A stretch of 64,000 nucleotides of DNA from Dendrocalamus latiflorus (lineage: Eukaryota; Streptophyta; Magnoliopsida; Poales; Poaceae), in the NCBI GenBank assembly GCA_017311315.1, contig CM029654.1:26089806-26153805 (forward strand), in the 5' to 3' direction. Both the position numbers and the translations under genes were made by a program. The notes below the pieces were generated by a model. It worked only from the letters and a program-made list of their open reading frames with translations. It had not been told where the DNA came from and made no database searches. Position 1 is the stretch's first letter. Each line of letters opens with the position of its first letter. This document shows positions 33,053 through 45,908 of the stretch, piece after piece.

Positions 33053-33260
33053 GTAATCAATTCTGCATGCATGTTTTGCCCGGCTGATTATTTTAGTTAA
33101 TTTATCGCATGCCTCAGTCACATACATGAACTGTCGAGGTGGTTAAGTATGTTTTTTTAAGGAGAGGTTATTGATCTCAAAAAAATCTTAGTACGAACAC
33201 ACAAGACCTCATATCTTTTATATAATTAAACCGGCTCTACCTTACGAGACGGATATAACT

Positions 33261-35747
33261 TGGAACACCCCATTTCTAGGAGCGTCATGAACCACTCATA
33301 ATTATTTAGGATAGTTTGGCTACGAGTTTCATCAGTTGAGTGTACAACATTGCCAACACATAGTCAGGATTAGCCAATTTTATTACAAGATAAAGGCTAA
33401 ACAGCCAAGTATTACAACGGGACGAACGACCCTTAGATACAATACAAAACAAAATCACACCACAGGCAGGCCTGAGCGAAAAACAACCCTAATTCCAAAT
33501 ATCATCTACTTCATAGTATCCTTCCACGTTGTCCTCGTAGACTTCTTCATTTTCTTGCCAGGCACTTTCTGTTATTGTTTTTAGCAAGTATGAGTACAAA
33601 TCATTGTACTCAACAAATCACATGGGAAATGCTACATAACTACATGCAGAGTTTTACCAAGGAGTGGGGTAAAGTGGTTCACTATATTATGTGGACGTAA
33701 TTAGTTGTAAACAAGTTTTAAATATAAAATCACAACCTTCTTAAGAAAAACAGGGTTTTAACAACTTGAATACCAATCTTAACCAAATGCCAATTCTACT
33801 TATGCTTCGCTATTGGAGTCACCCACTAAACACTGCTTCATTTATCGGAAGTAGTTACTAGACCAAGTTTGATGAATCAACGCTTGTGGTTGGGCAATCG
33901 CTATGTTCTACTTGGTATAAGGGTCTAGTCTTTAGTTTTCACTGAGGCAACTTCCACTCATAAACCCATATTTCAGTGTCCAACTGCACTGCCACCATTT
34001 GGTCCAAGCCTCCACCTTAGGATAAGGTCATGGGACCCGGCCAACTCATGGCCTCCCGCTATCCTTTCTTACCTTAGAACCATTTTTAAAATTCTATTAG
34101 AAAAATCCAAGTATCTTAGTAATGGAAAATTGTTGAGTTTCTAAACTACCATGATTACATTAATAATATATTTAATATTACTAAGTCTTGTCAAGATGAA
34201 TATGGGTAACAAATTAAACAAGGATTTTTCAGGTGGTAGGACATTAGCTAATATCATGTCATTCTAAATATTTATTGTAGAAGAAAGAACAACTTGTAAA
34301 TAACATAATGAAAGTATTAATAATTAAATAACTTAAAGGAATGTAGATTCAATATGTTAAAAGACATGTGACTTGTCTTGTGGGTCTAAGTATCCAACAA
34401 TTTCGTACTTTTCTGATTCTTGAGCTTGAGCTTCTCCTTCCTAGTTTAGGTGATCTTCAATGTCGGGAGTTAACGTAAAGCAAAAGAAAATAATTCAATT
34501 CCATGCTTGAAGAGTTGAGTTAGGAATAAAGAAATTAAATAAAGAAATAAAAATAAAGAAAAACCAAATAAATAGGTTTTGGGTTATAGGAGTTTAATTT
34601 GGTGAAAAAGAGCTGAGGAATGGGTTGGCAGGCTCGAGACGATCGAAATGGACATACATTTGTGCTTTAGGGTTTGGTGAATAGTAACGGATCGAGATCA
34701 CTGTTCAAACCGGGTTTCACTGTTCATGGCGGGTCGGGCTTAAGTGTTATTGGCTTGGATGAATAGTAACAGGTGGTTACTGTTCATCTTCTTTGGTCAA
34801 ACGCCTCAGCGGCTGAAAAACAGAGCAAAAGAACAGCGGTGGCCAGCAATGCTACAGGGGTTTGCGATGGAATCGAAGACTAGGGATGGCTTGCGGACAC
34901 TATGGGGTTTCCATTTTTGGGGCTAGTGGTAGCAGGGGAGGCAGCATTCACCGGCGGTGAGACATTCTCTTCGCGGAACGCTTGAATGCCACCAGAGTAA
35001 ACGGGGGGTTAAATGGACATTAGCATTTGCATTTAAGCATCCTAGGGGTTGGAGCAAGCTAGGGGAAGTAGTGGCTTAGGTGGAGATGGTCGGGGTTGGG
35101 CTGTCCACGATGAGGTGTCATGACCATGCAGTGAGCTTCGGTGGCAGAGAAGAAGGGAGCTCGAGGGGCTAAGACGATGGTTCGGGGGTACTTGTGGGGT
35201 CTAGTAGAAGCTATGAACGAAAGCAATTGAGACATAATCGATTGAATGAGCGGAATTGAGTTTAGGCTTACTTTGGGGTATTCCGGTGATCCTCGGCAAT
35301 GAGAAGGTCGTCGGAATGATTGGGGTTTTTGGCTTACCTTGGGCGCCAGTGTTTTCAAATGGAGGAGATCGGGGACTTTATAAGAGTAGTAGAGGCGGTT
35401 CGGCATAGTGGGCAGGCTATGGTGGCGGCGGCAGGGATGGCTTGGCATGCATGCGTGGAGCAATCTAGGTTGTCCATGCATCGGCCCAAGAGCGAGGGCA
35501 GGAGAAATAATTTATAATTTTGTTTTTAATTTTTAGAAACACCCAAAAATAGAATAAAAGCTTAGAAAATAGTAGAAAACTCCAAATAAATTCCAGAAAT
35601 TTCCTAAAAATTCTATAAAATGAAAGAAACTCAAAAAAACTTAATTTGAACACAATTACACATAAATTTGTGAGACTTTACTCTTGGATAAAATAAAAAG
35701 AGGGAAGATAAATTCCAAATAAATTAAAATAATTTTGGGATACCACA
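33261..35747 (-). mobile_element. Solo LTR-like element, probably gypsy type
   Basis: On the minus strand it begins TGTGGTATCCCAAAATT at 35747, closely like the TGTGGCATCCCAAAAATGG start at 58390, and ends GGGGTGTTCCA at 33261, giving TG..CA ends. The inside is noncoding with phrases such as ACTGTTCA and short A-rich stretches typical of long grass LTRs. No clear target duplication (TAACT against TCGCT), so the ends may be eroded or the call partial. It interrupts the duplication at the end of copy 1. Confidence 0.45.
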
Positions 35748-36961
35748 TCGCTCCAACGACTTCCCATTAAGTCTCTCACACTTCCAAATTCCACTGAACC
35801 ATCCTTGCTTGTAAATGGGCCCAAATCACTTAGCACGCCACACGCCTCTCTGTGCAACATTACGGCACCCGGCTTCCCTAACTATTCTGAATCTTAGTTT
35901 CTCCCTAAGCTTAGTCCCGATCCACCTCATTGTAGCCTGTTTTGTCCACCACCAGTAGTTTCTGCTCCAGTTCCTTATCACATAGCAATCGCATGATATA
36001 AAATCATCAATTGACACAATTGATGAATAAAAAATCTTTACATTTATCTCAATGTATTTTCACATGCTTTGACATGTAACTCATAGTATCCAATGACTAG
36101 CCATCATATTTTCATGTATTCGAACATCTCGAACCGTCTCTACGTGCATCAATCTCATCACTTGGTGCATTACATGCACCAACTTGCCTCTTCATGATTG
36201 TTGTCTTCTTTGTGGTTTTAGCTTGAGCCACGTAGCCTCACCTAGACTTACAGAATTGCTTGGACCTCAGCACCCTTGCTTAGCCCTAGTCTATTGTCGT
36301 TGACTGCTAGCATTCTCCAACCCACCTACACATTCAAAGACCAAGCAACCATATTGAGCACAAGTTCTATATACTTGATTCACATTAGTCAAAATAATGC
36401 ATCATGCAACACACGACACAAAATATCGACACCCATGCTGTGCATACACTCAAACATGTTCATACATTGTTCCTAACACTAGGACCAAACCTCAAACAAA
36501 AATGCATAATTTTAGTACCAATTCACCAAAAGCTAGTCTGACCATCATTATCTGGCCGATTAGACCACTGGCGCTAGTCTAATCGCTGAAACCATTCCTG
36601 TCAGACCGCTTAAGAGCACTGGAATACACCCTCTCTGAAAGCTTGGCAACTTGTGTAGATGTGTCATATGCTTTTCAAAAAATTGACACCAAAAACTTGT
36701 GTAGATGTGTGTAATGATATCTTTGCATCAGGTGTCACTCAATTTGGAGTTCTGAGCTAAAACTAGACCGCAGTTGCCAGGCTGGTCAGACCGCCATTCT
36801 CAGGCCGGTCAGACTGGTTAAAACCTGGTAGCAACTATGAAAATTGCAAACTCCTAAAACCAAACTTAAATTTTAACAATATTTATATAACAAGATCAAA
36901 TACGTATCATACATTATGGAGTGATCTCTTCATGGTCACACAGACTTGGCAATGTGATGCA
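35748..36961. other. Repeat-derived spacer between duplicate copies
   Basis: No gene. Contains GGCCGGTCAGACTGG and related GGTCAGACCG phrases (36540-36840) that recur in inverted or degenerate form at 61990-62230, suggesting remnants of one repeat family. Confidence 0.4.
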
Positions 36962-37203
36962 TGTATAATATTTTGGCATTGGGCTGGGGAGATCAGCGTC
37001 TGAGGAGTATGAGCCGCAATTTTTCCCCCTTTGCTGGCCGGTTATCACTTTTTTGCCCCCTTTTTTGAAGGTTGGCTGTCCCAATTAAGAGTTAAGACAT
37101 CCATCTTGGCCACCTCTTGGCTCTTATCGTCTCCTCTTTAATTTGGCAGTTGGTTCCCTTGACGGCCTTTATTATGGCCTTGTGGTCCAGATAGTGTGCA
37201 AAT
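36962..37203 (+). repeat. Segmental duplication, copy 2, left part
   Basis: Matches 31722 to about 32240 minus the MITE, and ends at the CAAAT that is duplicated around the copia composite. Confidence 0.85.
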
Positions 37204-37448
37204 TGTTAGGAAACCAGGGCCTGGGCTAGCAGACCTAGCCCATGGTGGGCACCTCACCGGAGACTATAAATAGTGATCCATACCGGCATATTTTGTACAC
37301 ATGCAATCAGAAATTAATAAAGAAAGATCAGGAGTTCTCGCTACCTCTCTCTGTGTGTTCAATATATTATTCTGTCGTCTGTGATTGATTCAATTTGTTC
37401 TAAGCAGAGGAATAGATCGGACTGGTCGCCAGCGACGGTTCCTCAACA
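37204..37448 (+). repeat. 5' LTR of outer copia
   Basis: Direct repeat of 59807-60051. Contains CTATAAATAG at about 37264-37273, a TATA box. It is followed by TGTTATCAGCACAAGATC, the likely primer-binding site. Confidence 0.95.
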
Positions 37449-39118
37449 TGTTATCAGCACAAGATCGCTCCGATGAATCGAAGGTAATCATCGAAGCTCT
37501 AATAGATTGAATTATCTAGATCATTGTAAATTCAATGTTTTCGCATTCTGGATTGAATCTCTACGGTGCAAATCCGCCCTAATCTACCGCGAGCAGACCT
37601 GAAGTCACAGGCACAATATTGATTGATAGATTGCATCACGGAGTAGATGTTGATTGCACTATAGATTAGAAAAAAATGAAAAATCTTGCATGGTTCGGTT
37701 CTGCACGACAACTGCACGAAAAAAAGGAAAAAAGGAGATTGGGCGCCGGCCACCGGCTCGCCGCCGGCCAACCGCCGCCTCCTACACGAGGCGCCACCGC
37801 CACCGCTGCCTCGCCTGCATGTGCGCCGCCGGCCAGCAGCCGGCCGGAGTGCCCGACGCGCCACCCGTGGACCGCGCCTGCATGCGCCGCCCCGGCGCTT
37901 TGTGTGCTGCACGCCGGCTACCGCACCGCCGCCTGAAGCCGGCTCCTCCTCGGCCTCCGCAGTACTCGCCCCACAGGGGCCGACCACGCCGCCGCCTCAG
38001 TACCGCGCCCCTGAGCGGGCCGTCGCTGTCACCACGCCGCCCCCGCATGGGTCGTCACCTCGGACCTCGTGCTCGACCACCGCTCGCCAGCAGCCGAGCC
38101 GCACACTGGCCGCGTCCGCCCGCTCCGGCCTGCAGCTGACCCCACCTCGGCCGTGTGCCGCTCCGGCACGCGCCGTCGTCGCGCTCGAGCCGCCGCCCGA
38201 AGCAGCCTCCCCGCGCTCGCCCAAAGCGGCTCCCCGGGCCGCTCCGGCCCGCGCCATCACCGCGCCCGAGCCACCGCCCGAAGCGGCCTCCCCGCGCTCA
38301 TCGGCGCCTGCTCGGTCTCTGCGCTGCTCACCCGAAGCCGAGCCCCTGGCTGCCACCGCTCGCCCGAAGCTGAGCTCCTGCTCCGCCGGTCGCTGCGCTC
38401 GAAGCGTGCTTCCCGGCTTCTAGCTTCTGGCTTCCGGCCGGCCCCCTCGCCGCTCGAGCCACGCCGCCCGGCCACTCGAGTGTGCCGCCCCGCCTTGGTC
38501 CCGGCCTACTGGCCCGCTCCTACGCTGCTCCGCCTTGGCCCCGGCCTGTCGGCCCGTAGCCGCATGCCGCCGTCGCTGCTAAGTGAAAGGGGTAGGGGAA
38601 ACCCTACCCCCATGTGTTTAAGCGGCCAAGCAGGCCGGCGGGCCAAACAGGTTGAGGTGGGCTCTAACAAGATGGGCCAGAGGGGGAAAAGCCCGGTCTG
38701 AAAATTACTGAAAGGCCCTAAATCTTGCATACGGGTCCTGAATTTTGCAGAAAATCCCTTAGAAAATCAGAAAATTGCGCGAATTTTCTCTGAACTGAAA
38801 ATTTGCGTATAGACCCTCTAGAATTACAGAATTCGCTGAAAATTCATATTCTAGCATAAAAGGGCCTCAGGAATCTAAATTTTGAATTATTTTTAGCATT
38901 TGAAGCTTATTTATTTCTGCTATTATTTATTTCTCATTTATTTACTGTTTTGGTTAATCATAATTGTTTAAATTGCCTTTAATTACTGAAATTAGCAGTA
39001 AAATTTATAGAAAATTCACAGAAAATTATGGAACATTACAAGAACCTTTTATACCATTTATTTACCGCAGTAAATTATTCCGTGCATGTTTACCAGCAGT
39101 AAACTTATACACATGTAG
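37449..39118 (+). other. Leader of outer copia with GC-rich block
   Basis: The first bases (TGTTATCAGCACAAG) serve as primer-binding site. 37740-38600 is strongly GC-rich, open in several frames with Pro/Ala/Arg-rich translations on both strands. No family seen. The rest is AT-rich down to the gag start. Confidence 0.5.
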
Positions 39119-40020
39119 ATGACTAGTATCACGAACCGGGAGTTCGAGGAGCTGGCCCAGCGTGGCCAAAACTATCTGACGTGGGCATCCAATATCAAGA
39201 TAGCGCTTGGAGCTAAGAAGCTCCGCGCGGCTATTGGGATTGGCGGACCGCATGACGCCCAACCCACACCTGAGGAGAAGGATCAAGCACTTTATTTTCT
39301 TAGGCATTACCTCTGCCTCACTCTCAAGAATGAGTACATGGCAGAAAAGAGCGCGCTAGCACTCTGGACCGCACTCAAGAAGCGGTTTGAGAGGCTAAAT
39401 TACACCATTCTTCCTCAAGCAGAGCAAGAGTGGATCAGACTGAGGTTTGCCCACTTCAAGACGATCGGGGAGTACAATTCTGCCTTGCACAGGTTTTGTA
39501 CCAATCTTCAACTCTGTGGCAAGTAGATCACAGATAAGCAGAAGATGGAGAAAACCCTATCCACCTTTCACCCCAAGGCAGTGTAATCTGCACGCAATTA
39601 TTTTCAAGATGGCTACAAGGAGTATGCCAAATTGATTGGTAGATGCATGTTGCGGAGGCTCAGGACGAAGTTCTCCTCAAGAACTAAGTCACTCAGCCAC
39701 CTGAGAGCTCCACTAGCCGTGAAGCCAACGCCGGGAGCTACAAGGTTCGAAAACCCTTGATGAAGAGAAGGGGAAGGAATGGTAAGGCCGTAGCCCAGAA
39801 AGGCAAATTAGATGCTCCACGTGAGAATAAGGCTAACAAGCTAAAGCGGGATGGCAAAGGGCAGAATAAAACCCACTTTGCATCGGCTGAGGGGGAGTGT
39901 TCTGAGCAGCTGCTTGCATTGATGGAGGTTGAAACCATCATGACAACAGCAACCCCTCTCAACCTAGAAGTAGCCACTGCCATGATTTCTCTCGAAGAGC
40001 AGATCACCCCGAGAAAATAG
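39119..40020 (+). pseudogene. Copia gag, interrupted
   Basis: Begins MTSITNREFEELAQRG and continues NYLTWASNIKIAL, WTALKKRFE and AHFKTIGEYNSALHRF, the usual copia gag (UBN2-type) pattern. A stop at 39524 ends the first frame. Remnants continue to about 40020, including a basic stretch (MKRRGRNGKAVAQKGK). No zinc knuckle was found. Confidence 0.85.
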
Positions 40021-40201
40021 CAGAAGAAGTTTAGTGCACAGAATGCATTTATACTTTAATCGTCATTTATTTTGTGTGAAAAGGACAAGTTAGAACTTGC
40101 ATGGATGATACTTTAGCATTTGTTGTCTCATGATGGTTGGATGATTTTTTGGAACAATTCATTCATTTATTCAGTTTATAATGGCATGATATGTTCTGAT
40201 A

Positions 40202-40630
40202 TTGAAGTATTTTATTTATGTGTTGATTGCCTTCTCATGCATATTAAGAAAATACCCTATATTAGAACACGTGTGGCACCCTATGAAAGAAGTGTGTTTA
40301 GCTGGCAGCGGCACAAGGAATACCATGTTAAGAGAGACTAAATATTTTCAGTTGATTCGTAAGAGCACTAGTAGCCTTATGACAATTACCGGAAGCGATG
40401 CATGTATAATTGGTTCCGGAAGAGCCACAATTATACTCCCAATGGGCACAACTTTGGTCATTGAAGAAGCCTTATTGTACCTAGAATCGTCTAGAACTCT
40501 CCTAAGTTTTAAAGGTATTCGTGCCAATGGTTTCCACATTGAGACCGAAGAAGAGTACGGTAAGGAATACCTGCTCATTACGAAGCGCGAAGAGAATGGA
40601 AAAAGGGTATTAGAAAAACTTCCTTACTAG
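40202..40630 (+). pseudogene. Copia protease region with altered active site
   Basis: The frame reads CLAGSGTRNTMLRETKYF and later SDACIIGSGRATIILPMG and LPMGTTLVIEEALLYLE. The family pattern has DSGTTNT at the active site; here the Asp position (residue 35 of this frame) is Gly. The region normally runs into the GAG-pre-integrase domain, but a stop at 40628 separates them. Confidence 0.8.
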
Positions 40631-40709
40631 AAACTGGGCTATATTATACCAACATCAAGGCACCTGCAGCCTACGCTATCCTGAAGACAATATTTAGAAG
40701 CTCTGGACT

Positions 40710-42039
40710 CTTCTGTCTCTAGCATGACAGATTAGGCCACCTAGGTCTTAGGATGATGAGAAATATAATCAACAATTCCCAAGGGTATAATATTAATGTG
40801 AAGAATTTTTTGAATCACGAAGATTTTGTGTGCCCTGCATGTGCCACCGAGAAATTAATTACTAGACCCTCCACTCTAAAAGTGAAGGATGAAGTCCCTG
40901 CATTCCTGGAATGCATCCAGGGAGACATTTGCGGTCTCATTCAGCCTATTTTAGGGCCATTTAAGTATTTCATGGTGCTCATTGATGCTTCCTTGAAGTG
41001 GTCATATGTGGATTTATTATCCATAAGAAACCATGCCTTCGCAAAGTTGATCTCGCAGATCATTCGTATCAGAAATGTATTCCCTGATCATCACATCAAG
41101 TCCATCAGAATGGACAACGCCGGAGAATTTACTTCAAAGACATTTGATGATTATTGCATGGCGATGGGGATTGCAGTTGAGCATTCGGTACCGCATGTCC
41201 ATACCCAGAATAATCTGGCGGAGGCTTTAATCAAGAGAATTAAATTTATTGCCCGACCCCTTTTGCATAATTGTAATTTGCCAACTACATGTTGGGGACA
41301 CGCAGTTCCACATGCAGCGAATCTCATCGACTTTAGACCATCGGCCTACAACATCCATTCACCTATGCAACTAGCGCAAGGGTCACCACCGAAAATTTCT
41401 CATCTTAGGAGGTTTGGATGCAAGGTTTATGTACCTATACCCCCTTCACAGCGTACTGCAATGGGCCCTCTCCGTAAGACTGGGATATATGTTGGTTATG
41501 AGACTGCATCCATAATAAGGTATTTGGAACATATGTCGGGAGATTTGCATACTGCCCGCTTCGTTGATTGCATTTATGAGGATAATTTCCCAAAATTAAG
41601 GGGAGGAAATCAACCTTTTGATGGAAAATGTTGGGAAATTACGTGGGAAGCTATGGGAATTCATGCACATGACCCCCGCACTAGTGAAACAAAGAAAGAG
41701 GTCCAGAAGATCATTGACCTGCAAGCATTAGCAAACCAACTGCCTAATCACTTTAGTGATTTGAAGAGCGTGACTAAGTCGCATGTGCCTGCACGCAATG
41801 CACCGGAGAGGGTTGAAATACCAAAGAAAGCAGAAGGTATCCCTAATCCCGTCCAGAGGCCTCAGAATAAAAGGATGAGAACTCCGGCTCCTCGAATCCC
41901 AAGTAACCAGGGATGCCCGGTGAAAAAGGATAAGAAAGACTTATCACAGCCGATCACTGAAGTCCCCCAAAATGAGAAGGGGAGCCAGTTGGGACTTAGC
42001 ACAAGTATGACACCCTCAAAAAGGGCATACCAGATCTGA
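40710..42039 (+). pseudogene. Copia integrase
   Basis: Upstream HDRLGHLGLR and CPAC form the HHCC zinc motif. Counting from the Met at 40753, the catalytic triad appears as D58 (QGDICG), D121 (RMDNAGEF) and E157 (NNLAEA), which fits D-D-35-E. It continues through the usual RRFGCKVYVPI and VGYETASIIRYLE to 42039. Integrase residues are kept although the neighbouring enzymes are damaged. Confidence 0.88.
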
Positions 42040-42424
42040 ATATCCCCATGGAAGAAGAAGTCGGCATGGATGTGTGCGCACACATCGGAGCCGAAAAATT
42101 AAAGGGACTTGCCACCGCAATTGGAAGAAGCGATGTGTAAGGAGAAGCTCCAAAAGAAACAATCACTCTAGAAGAAGCAACTTATGAAGAAATAGCTATA
42201 AATTATGTGCACACGAGAGAGTCCACGAATAGGACAATAGCCAATACTGATATCTACTTCGCAAAAAAAATTGCCACAATCATTGATCTTGATCCTGAGC
42301 CTGCATCGCTCGCTGAATGTAAAAAAAGATCAGATTGAGAAGATTGGAAGAAGGCAATCGAAACTGAATTGCAATCTCTGAACAAAAGAGAGGTGTTGGG
42401 CCCGTATGTCGCACACCTCCCCAT

Positions 42425-43264
42425 GTGCACCCTGTAGGGCACAAGTGGGTATTTGTTCAAAAGAGAAATGAAAGAAACGAAGTAATAACATACAAAGCAA
42501 GGCTGGTATCACAAGGTTTCACTCAACGTCCTGGAGTTGATTATGAAGAAACCTACTCCCCAGTCATGAGTGGAATTACCTTTAGATATTTGATCTTAAT
42601 GGCAGTGAATTTGAATTTAGAAATGAAATTGATAAATGTGGTAACTGCATACCTTTATGGAAATTTGGATTCAGAGATTTATATGAAAGTCCCTGAAGGA
42701 ATCCCTTTCTCGAACCAAGACAGAGCAAATAAAAATCTGTACAGTGTGAAACTTAGAAAGTCACTGTATGGACTGAAGCAATCTGGAAGAATGTGGTATA
42801 ATCGCTTAAGTGATTTTCTCTGCCAGAAAGGCTACACGAATAATGAAGATTATCCTTTTGTATTTATACGGCGATCCCAGAATGGATTATGTATAATCTC
42901 AGCATATGTAGATTATCTGAACATCATCGGGACAATTGATGACATAAAAGAAGCAACCTCCTGCGGCTTGAGCATGTCCCTGAAGGAATCTTGGTACATC
43001 AGTCAGCCTACACCCAGAAAGTGTTAGAAAGGTTTGGTTTTGAGAAGGCATACCCATCGAAAGTATAGATGATCGGGAGGTCTTTACAGCAAGAAAAAGA
43101 TCCTTTCCGACCTAGGGAAGAGGGGGAAGAAGTTCTGGGACCGGAATTCCCATACTTGAGTGCAGTGGGAGCACTCATGTAATTAGCAAACTACACTAGA
43201 CCGGACATTGCATTTGCCGTGAACCTGTTAGCAAGGTACAGTGCAGAGCCCACCAAAAGGCATC
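42425..43264 (+). pseudogene. Copia reverse transcriptase, N-terminal part, catalytic residues lost
   Basis: The frame reads HKWVFVQKRNERNEVITYK, YKARLVSQGFTQRPGVDYE and KSLYGLKQSGRMWYNRL. The first catalytic Asp is Asn (KLINVVTAYLYG, residue 71), and the YVDD box reads YVDY (residues 161-164). Further fragments (NYTRPDIAFAVNLLARYSA) run in shifted frames up to the insertion at 43270. The protein resumes after 58390. Confidence 0.9.
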
Positions 43265-44141
43265 GGCAGTGTTGGACCTCGGGTTAGCAAACCCAGATCC
43301 TCTGTGATTCCACCGCACTATTCCCTGAATCAGTAGATAGTGCTCACAGATACATTACTGTATATCAAAAACATATCATGCGGAAGCGTAAATAATATAG
43401 TAATACTTACTCATGGGCCGGTTAAGCTGGAAACGATAAAATACAGCAGCGGAAACTTCACACAGGTGGGACCCGCAGGACTTGCCCACAGGCAGTCAAC
43501 TGGGGTTCGTGACCTAGTCCATGGCCTCTTCGTCTTCCAGCTCTGTCGAATCTTTTTGGGCATCGCAGGGCTTGACTTTATTTCCTTTCTGACTGAATGA
43601 TGGAAATTAAGCAACAGTGAGTACGACGGTACTCAGCAAGTCACCACACAGGATGCAATAATAATAGATGCAAGGCTGTCAAAGGAGGCTTGAGGTTCTT
43701 TTATTTGCTTAATGCGACATTTGCAATAATCACAATTAAAATTCCTATGACTTGGCATTTTATAAACATACTTTAAAGAGTTTGAAATTGTGCAATAAAT
43801 ATAGCGGTGTCGGTTCCATCCACCGGTTACATGGTTCCATCCACCTATTCTAGCTTTTGATCATTATGCCACTCTCATATTATCAATCACGCTGGAGTAC
43901 GTCCCTCTAGGAAAACTCAAAATCAGAGTACATCCCTGTGATAGGTTTCTATCCCACCCACAAATGTTTTTGAAATAGAACTAACTCGAGGAGAATCCCA
44001 TGTCTGCCCCTGACCGTAGGCACGGCTATTCGAATAGTTTTGACTCTGCAGAGTTTGTACACTTTCACCACAAGAGACGATCCGCTCGTTGCTCCACACG
44101 ATTCCTTAGTCATGCGGCTGAGTAGATCATCACAATAACTG

Positions 44142-45856
44142 TTATGAACCATGTGGGGGTGACCACATGTGTATGATGAGTAATTGACATTGATTATGCT
44201 AGTCGAGTTTGGTTTGGGTGGTTTGGAGTCGAGTCGTTGCATGGCGCAATCGGACTCGATCGGACTTTGGTCAAACATGGTCGTATGAGATTAGGTTGCA
44301 TATTCCGATATTTCGACAGGTTGGACTTCGGCATGGTAAGTGATGGTATTTATGCTTTCATGTATCGAGCGGTGCTATTTGACGTGTTTTCTTGTCTGTG
44401 TGGCTGCAGGACGTCGAGACGGAGTCGTGGTGAGACACGGTGGACCGGACTAGGCGCAGGTGGCGTTGAGGTCAGAATGGTCAGGATGTCTCGAAGACGA
44501 CATGGACTCGAGGTGGTTGCGAGGCGTGCGAGGCAAGGAGCGCGGAAGCTTCCCGGAAGGTGCAGGAGGGGCGAATCGGGAAATTCGCGAGGCTGCACAA
44601 GCGGGAGCGGGCTCCGTTGGATTTAGCGGGCGTAACAGGGCGGAGGCCCGTTAGCCAAGGCTATATAAAGGAGTGGAGGGGCTGCATGCCCACTTGAGCA
44701 CTTCATGGGTTTTTAGGGTTTCCTTTAGTCAAAATAGGCTTTAGTGGTTGTTTTGGCTTTAGGCTTTAGTTGGTGAGGTTTGTTGGTGGAGGCAGAGGTG
44801 TGCTCCCTGCTTGTCCCCTTCGTTGTTCTCTGTGTGTTCTTGAGAGAAGGATGGAGAGTTCTTATTCAATCCAAGCATGTATGGGGAAGTAGAGAGTGTG
44901 TGAGTTGAGAACCCTCATGTAATCATTCCTCTTGTATCAATCATGTATCTCTCTTCCTCTAGATCAATATGAGATGGTGGATTTTGAGTCTTATTGCTCT
45001 CTGTTGTTCATTTCTCTACGATGCTTTCTATGTGGATTTCTTGACTTTTTGATTCTCGAGTTCTTGCTTGCTGTGGAGGTGCAAAATGGGTTGCTTAGTG
45101 ATGGGAGAGTGATCTTAGACCATTTGGTCAGCTAGAATCCCAGAGACAAGTTTTTAATCCCAGTTTTGCATTTTTGAGTTCCTCTGTTCTTGTTTTTGAG
45201 TTTCTAGGGTTTAGTGGAATTCTTGATTCCTTTAAAGAAATGTCATGAAATTTGGTCTGGAGAGTCCCATGGCTATTGCTAACATACCCTCAAAGTTTCA
45301 TGACCAATGGATCAAAGGTTGGGGAGTAATTTGATTTTTGGCTCGGGTCTTGCAAAATTTCATATTTTTACCCATAATCTGAAATTCTTGCTTCTTGGTT
45401 TGATTCTCTTGTTTTCCAAGGTCCCCTTACTATTTAGTATGTTGTAGTAAGGCCTTTGGTTCAAAAAGATTGAGAGCAAACCTTGTTTTTAGCCAAAAAT
45501 CCGAAGTCTCAAAGTTCCAGCCTGAAAAATCTTGTTTGCTGTTTTTCTCGAGAGGTACTACCGCTCCTGGAGAGGTACTACCGCTCAGCGGTACTACCGC
45601 TCGACCCAGCGGTACTACCGCTCAGAGGTACTACCGCTCGTCCCAGCGGTACTACCGCTTGCAGCCAGACTTGCGCTGAATTTGTTTTTCTTGATTGCTT
45701 CTTTCTGGGTCTAGTTTTCCCTTGTCTCTGTAATGTCCAGTGAGGGCTTATTTTCTCCTTCATAGCTCCCATAGCTATTGGAGAAGAAGATATTTGTTGG
45801 GGGCGATTTTTAAAGATCGACATTCACCCCCCCTCTGTCGCCATTTCGGTCCTACA
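44142..45856 (+). repeat. 5' LTR of Sirevirus-like element
   Basis: TATA box CTATATAAAG at 44661-44670. Very similar to 52716-54413; the main difference is one extra palindromic unit of about 17 bp. A 129-residue open frame recurs in both LTRs but only because they are copies. Confidence 0.93.
45553..45660. repeat. Palindromic AGCGGTACTACCGCT array in the LTR
   Basis: Six units around GGTACTACCGCT, spaced at about 15-20 bp, several as perfect dyads (AGCGGTACTACCGCT). The right LTR has five (54125-54218). Dense CG-containing palindromes in LTRs are described for Sireviruses; their role is not known to me. Confidence 0.85.
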
Positions 45857-45858
45857 AT

Positions 45859-45870
45859 TGGTATCAGAGC
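45859..45870 (+). other. Primer-binding site of Sirevirus-like element
   Basis: TGGTATCAGAGC, two bases after the LTR end ACA. Complementary to initiator Met tRNA. Repeated after the right LTR at 54416. Confidence 0.92.
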
Positions 45871-45908
45871 AAGGTTGGCTCTGAATTTGATCTTAACCGA
45901 TCTTGAGC

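Larger units (their letters stand above)
31722..33260 (+). repeat. Segmental duplication, copy 1
   Basis: Matches 36962-37203 plus 60052-61622 in order. Shared phrases include AATATTTTGGCATT, GGTTGGCTGTCCCAATTAAG, GTGCAAATCTCTAGC, ACAGTACAAATG, AACGAAGGAAGTGGCCAGCG and GGTGGTTAAGTAT. This copy contains a MITE not present in copy 2 and lacks the copia composite of copy 2. Divergence by eye is roughly 10 percent. Confidence 0.85.

Noticed and set aside
37532..38730. Several long Ala/Pro/Arg-rich frames on both strands
   Set aside because: GC-rich leader of the outer copia opens all frames; no domain or splice context supports a gene.
44237..44626. 129-residue frame conserved at 44237-44626 and 52811-53200
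   Set aside because: Conservation is because both are copies of one LTR; composition is that of an LTR leader and no domain is recognisable.
45553..45660. Regularly spaced repeats resembling a small CRISPR array
   Set aside because: The spacers are only a few bases, units are palindromes, the array lies in a retrotransposon LTR and is duplicated with it, and the genome is eukaryotic.
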